NCBI GenBank assembly: GCA_029582155.1
Contig: CM055901.1
Span: 51,403,206-51,467,205, forward strand
Source: Panopea generosa
Lineage: Eukaryota > Mollusca > Bivalvia > Adapedonta > Hiatellidae
Direction of reading: 5' to 3'
DNA: 64,000 nucleotides
A program made the translations under genes and the position numbers. Of the stretch, positions 61,261-64,000 are shown piece by piece. The number at the start of each line of letters is the position of its first letter. The stretch's first letter is position 1. Under the pieces are notes generated by a model. That model made no database searches. It had not been told where the DNA came from and saw nothing but the letters and a program-made list of their open reading frames with translations.

Positions 61261-61675
61261 GGGGTTTTACGGCATACCAAAACACATTATAGGTTTTTTG
61301 ATGCCAACATGATGGAAGATTCCAGGTTCAATCCACATGTACAAAAACAACAAATTAATATATAGATTCAAAAAAATACATCATCAAATGAATGTGCAGA
61401 ATTAACCTAGAGCCTTGATACCTGCAGAACAGCAGAGTTCCAGCAAATTCTATCGTATTACTCAAACTGTCGCTTCCTACGACATGCATGAGCCACAGTG
61501 ATCCTATTCTTGCCATCACTCATATGGCTCCCTGAAACCACACAGGGGTTGATAATTTAACCACAATAGTGAACATGACAAGACTGATAAAATGAACATG
61601 ACACCCATTCAAGATTCCTACCCCTCTGCAGAGATCGACAGTGATTCTTTTCTTAGCCAGAACCACACAGCTCAT
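61261..61675. mobile_element. Dispersed SINE-like repeat (family E)
   Basis: Ggggttttacggcataccaa, aacctagagccttgatacct, catgagccacagtgatccta and ccctgaaaccacacaggggt form a unit, the last parts of which recur at 26100-26262. The GAAT tail plus ggggttttacg start is typical of a mollusc interspersed repeat. The class is not certain. Confidence 0.6.
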
Positions 61676-62688
61676 AATTCTTATGAAATGCTCATTCTAA
61701 AATAATGATAACAGAATTTCTCAAAAACAAAAATCATGTATCAGTAATATAAACATGCGCCCTATAACAAAACATATGATTTTAAAGTATTATTGCATAT
61801 TGTGTAACTATTGCTAAATGTAGGTGTTTCATAATGAAGACAAATTCTTGTGTTAAGTTGATAGGTATGTATGTCAAAATGAAATTAATCTAAAGTAAAA
61901 CAAGAAAAATCTCATGTTAAAAGGAGAAAGATTCCCCCAGATCAAAATGAGAAAGAAAATAACATGTCAAATTGACAATGTATGGCAAAACGAGAAGGTA
62001 CCTTAAATCAAAATGAAAAGTTACACAATATATCAAATGTTAAAATGTGGTTAATGCCAAACTGAGCAATGTGCAGTATTGCATGAGGTCAAAATTGGAA
62101 TATTATCCTATAAAAATGAGAAGGTATTTCATGTTATAGCACATGTAAAGTGAAAAGCATCCTATGGCAAAGTAAAAATGTATTCCACCGTGACAGTCAA
62201 ATATATATGCAACAGGGCTGTAGCGTTATATTGAAATAATGGTATATTGCGTAACGTTTCATAGCAACATGGCATATTGTATCAGACCATTGGCTGTGTC
62301 TTTGATATCGACTGTATTGCAATATTGCAAGTTACCACCTGAAATGCATTTTACAACAAATAAGCAACCCTGTTCAGCACTGTGTTTGCTTTAACTTACA
62401 ATCATTGCTGCGCCAGAGCTAGTGAAGGGTTATTAGCTGCTGGAAATCATCCATCTTGAAAACTGAGTTTTTTGTTATGAAGACGGCGGTACAGTATGAT
62501 GCTAAAAATTTCATCACATTTTCAATAATAATTTTAAATAATCTGTATTGTATTGCATATTGGGATACCTGTATTGTTATACATACCATATCACCATTAA
62601 TCAGGCAATACACAGTCCAAATATGCAACTTTTATTCAAATCAAATAAGAATTATACTAGCTATCATAATTAGCCAAGATCAGTCCAC
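61676..62688. other. No recognised feature
   Basis: AT-rich sequence. The patch ttgcaatattgcaagttacc near 62315 recalls other atattgcaatat patches. Small frames are unsupported. Confidence 0.4.
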
Positions 62689-62918
62689 TTTAACCATTTA
62701 CTCCATAGATACGTGTTTTCCTGCACCAATCACAGAAGGCCTTTGAAAACAGTGCAGGAAGAGTTCAGAGTGCTCGTAACAAGCAATCTGAACACTTCCT
62801 GCACTGTTTTCCACTCTGTCAGTGGATATAAACATAATTCACCCATTGCTGATACGTGGTGAATTAATGCTTTCAACATTAGGTGTCCAAAGGCATCTAT
62901 ATGGAGTAAAGGGTTAAG
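62689..62918. mobile_element. MITE with inverted ends and internal 25-bp hairpin
   Basis: Left end ttaaccatttactccataga and right end, reversed, ttaaccctttactccatata form inverted termini of about 23 bp. Inside, gaaaacagtgcaggaagagt-tcaga at 62745-62769 pairs with 62787-62811 (24 of 25) around a 17-nt loop. There is no coding content. Confidence 0.85.
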
Positions 62919-63322
62919 CTAAAGTACAAGAGTAGCTAAAAAGCAGTTACAAATTGAGCTGTACTTCTCCATCAAGTTGCAAAATGTTAATCATATGCAG
63001 ACATTACTGAAGCATGGTATGGTCTAACAACGTACATATTACATAAAGGATTATTATAAATTAGTTTTGATATAAAATTAAAGCAACAGGTTTTGAATAA
63101 GTAGGTAAATTAGTGTCCAAATTGACAGATATTTTCCTTTAATAATATTTAATATTCATAAGTATAAATTATCAAATAAAATGCAAGCAAAAGAAGAAAA
63201 TATCTACCATGCTGAACAAAGGGAAGTAAGTGTGATATAAAAAAGAAGAGTAAACATCTGGATAGTATGTAAATGGTACAAATACATTATACAAAGGGAG
63301 ATAACCATTATTAAAAACTAAC
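62919..63322. other. No recognised feature upstream of the small exon's donor
   Basis: Unique AT-rich sequence that would be the first part of the long inferred intron. Confidence 0.4.
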
Positions 63323-63378
63323 CTGTCTTGTGACTGCCTAGTTTGAACATGACTAGAGGGTTTTCCAAGGTAGAATGT
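63323..63378 (-). CDS. Phactr: Probable upstream (first coding) exon of the PHACTR-like gene
   Basis: On the minus strand a 56-bp segment sits between a textbook acceptor (ttatatttgctttctag, long pyrimidine tract) and a good donor (ACAG|gttagt). One frame contains ATG at 63350 and reads MFKLGSHKT with one base (G) left over. The exon at 13692-13862 begins with the two bases AC, so the join gives Asp and then KKKNGDL, continuing to [16 protein letters not shown] short N-terminal exon just before the GKIFKPWKW exon is the layout of PHACTR2/4-type genes. The frame upstream of the ATG is also open (HSTLENPLV), so the true start could lie in an earlier exon. The exon's existence is well supported by its splice signals; its link to PHACTR is inferred from strand and phase. 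Confidence 0.5.
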
Positions 63379-64000
63379 CTAGAAAGCAAATATAAAGCAA
63401 AGCAAAATAATAATGCTGTGATCAGAAACATTATTGAGATTCAAGAACAGCCCAACATGCTTGGTAAAATGAGTATTCTTTTATAATAGTATAAAAAGCT
63501 TGTATAACATTATCATAATTTATATCTGATTGCAAGAAATCTTCCCCTGAGAGATTCGGGTATAATGATAACAGTCACCACACAGATTTTGCCAGTATGT
63601 AAAAAAATATATATGTTTACTATGCCGTTTTATTTCCCAGAGTAAAGAAAATAATGCTATAATATGTAATTTGACATTTAATGACCAATCAATATATGCA
63701 GGTGTAAATCACACATATAAAACTTATTTTGGTAAATAACCAAATAATTGTTTAAACATCTTATTAAAACGATGCATCATTTGTAGAATATTACAAAACA
63801 CAATTCAAAATATTTGATTTTCTAAGTTAATGTGTTCATATGTGAAGTTAAGGATTAATCATGTGTCAACAATAATGTCTACTGATGAGCATTTTTTTAC
63901 AATTACATGTATAAAAATTTGATTTTTCACTTAAATATTTATTTCTGTTTCACATAAATATTATGAAAGTTTTGAAAAGGCACAACACTGTTTAATAATA
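63379..64000. other. No recognised feature; upstream of the small exon
   Basis: AT-rich sequence. Apart from the pyrimidine tract of the acceptor, nothing points to a promoter or another exon before the window ends. Confidence 0.4.

Larger units (their letters stand above)
13863..63322 (-). other. Very long inferred PHACTR-like intron (~49.5 kb)
   Basis: If the exons at 63323-63378 and 13692-13862 are joined, the intervening 49,460 bp is one phase-1 intron. The donor is ACAG|gttagt at its upstream end and the acceptor is cactttcag at its downstream end. It contains at least eleven unrelated minisatellites and most of the SINEs described here. The join is inferred from phase and splice strength. 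Other small exons may be hidden in it. Confidence 0.5.

Overview
The window is AT-rich, intron-dominated animal DNA. Its tRNA-derived SINEs, foldback elements and one long dispersed repeat look like those of molluscs, most likely a bivalve. This rests on recognising repeat and protein families by eye. No bacterial, CRISPR or complete mobile-enzyme gene is present.

The only host gene I recognise is a PHACTR-type phosphatase and actin regulator on the minus strand. A 171-bp exon at 13692-13862 encodes the family's N-terminal block ([15 protein letters not shown] followed by RKKKSEK) and has good splice signals at both ends. A 56-bp exon at 63323-63378 has an excellent acceptor and donor. It carries an ATG and ends in exactly the phase the 171-bp exon needs, so it is probably the preceding coding exon. 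If so, about 49.5 kb of the window is a single intron, and 1-13691 lies in the next intron. The RPEL and PP1-binding exons must lie beyond the left edge. A weaker alternative N-terminal exon lies near 43.9-44.0 kb. On the plus strand, 36108-36443 is a 111-codon open frame without an early ATG. It has coding-like codons and an AATAAA 50 bp after its stop; I do not recognise the protein.

The dominant content is tandem repeats. There are more than a dozen unrelated minisatellites, together about a third of the window: 39 bp (1943-9008), ~100/200 bp (10180-10905), 27 bp (14302-17092), 30 bp (19430-20890), 54 bp (22811-23809), 29 bp (28163-28565), 36 bp (31650-32662), 64 bp (33381-34258), 57 bp (34262-35995), another 57 bp (45628-48003, split by a transposon), 105 bp (50579-51056), 68/54 bp (57822-60140) and 63/45 bp (60258-61224). 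Many units are multiples of three, so the arrays show long open frames. Most of these frames look like a by-product of the periodicity and not like genes.

Between the arrays lie several tRNA-derived SINE families, some with clear target-site duplications and one nested inside another. There are also foldback MITEs, a 1.16-kb pogo-like element inserted at a TA inside the 57-bp array, and a 1.66-kb dispersed element with internal ~620-640 bp tandem units and a 3' hairpin. The remaining stretches show no feature I can support.
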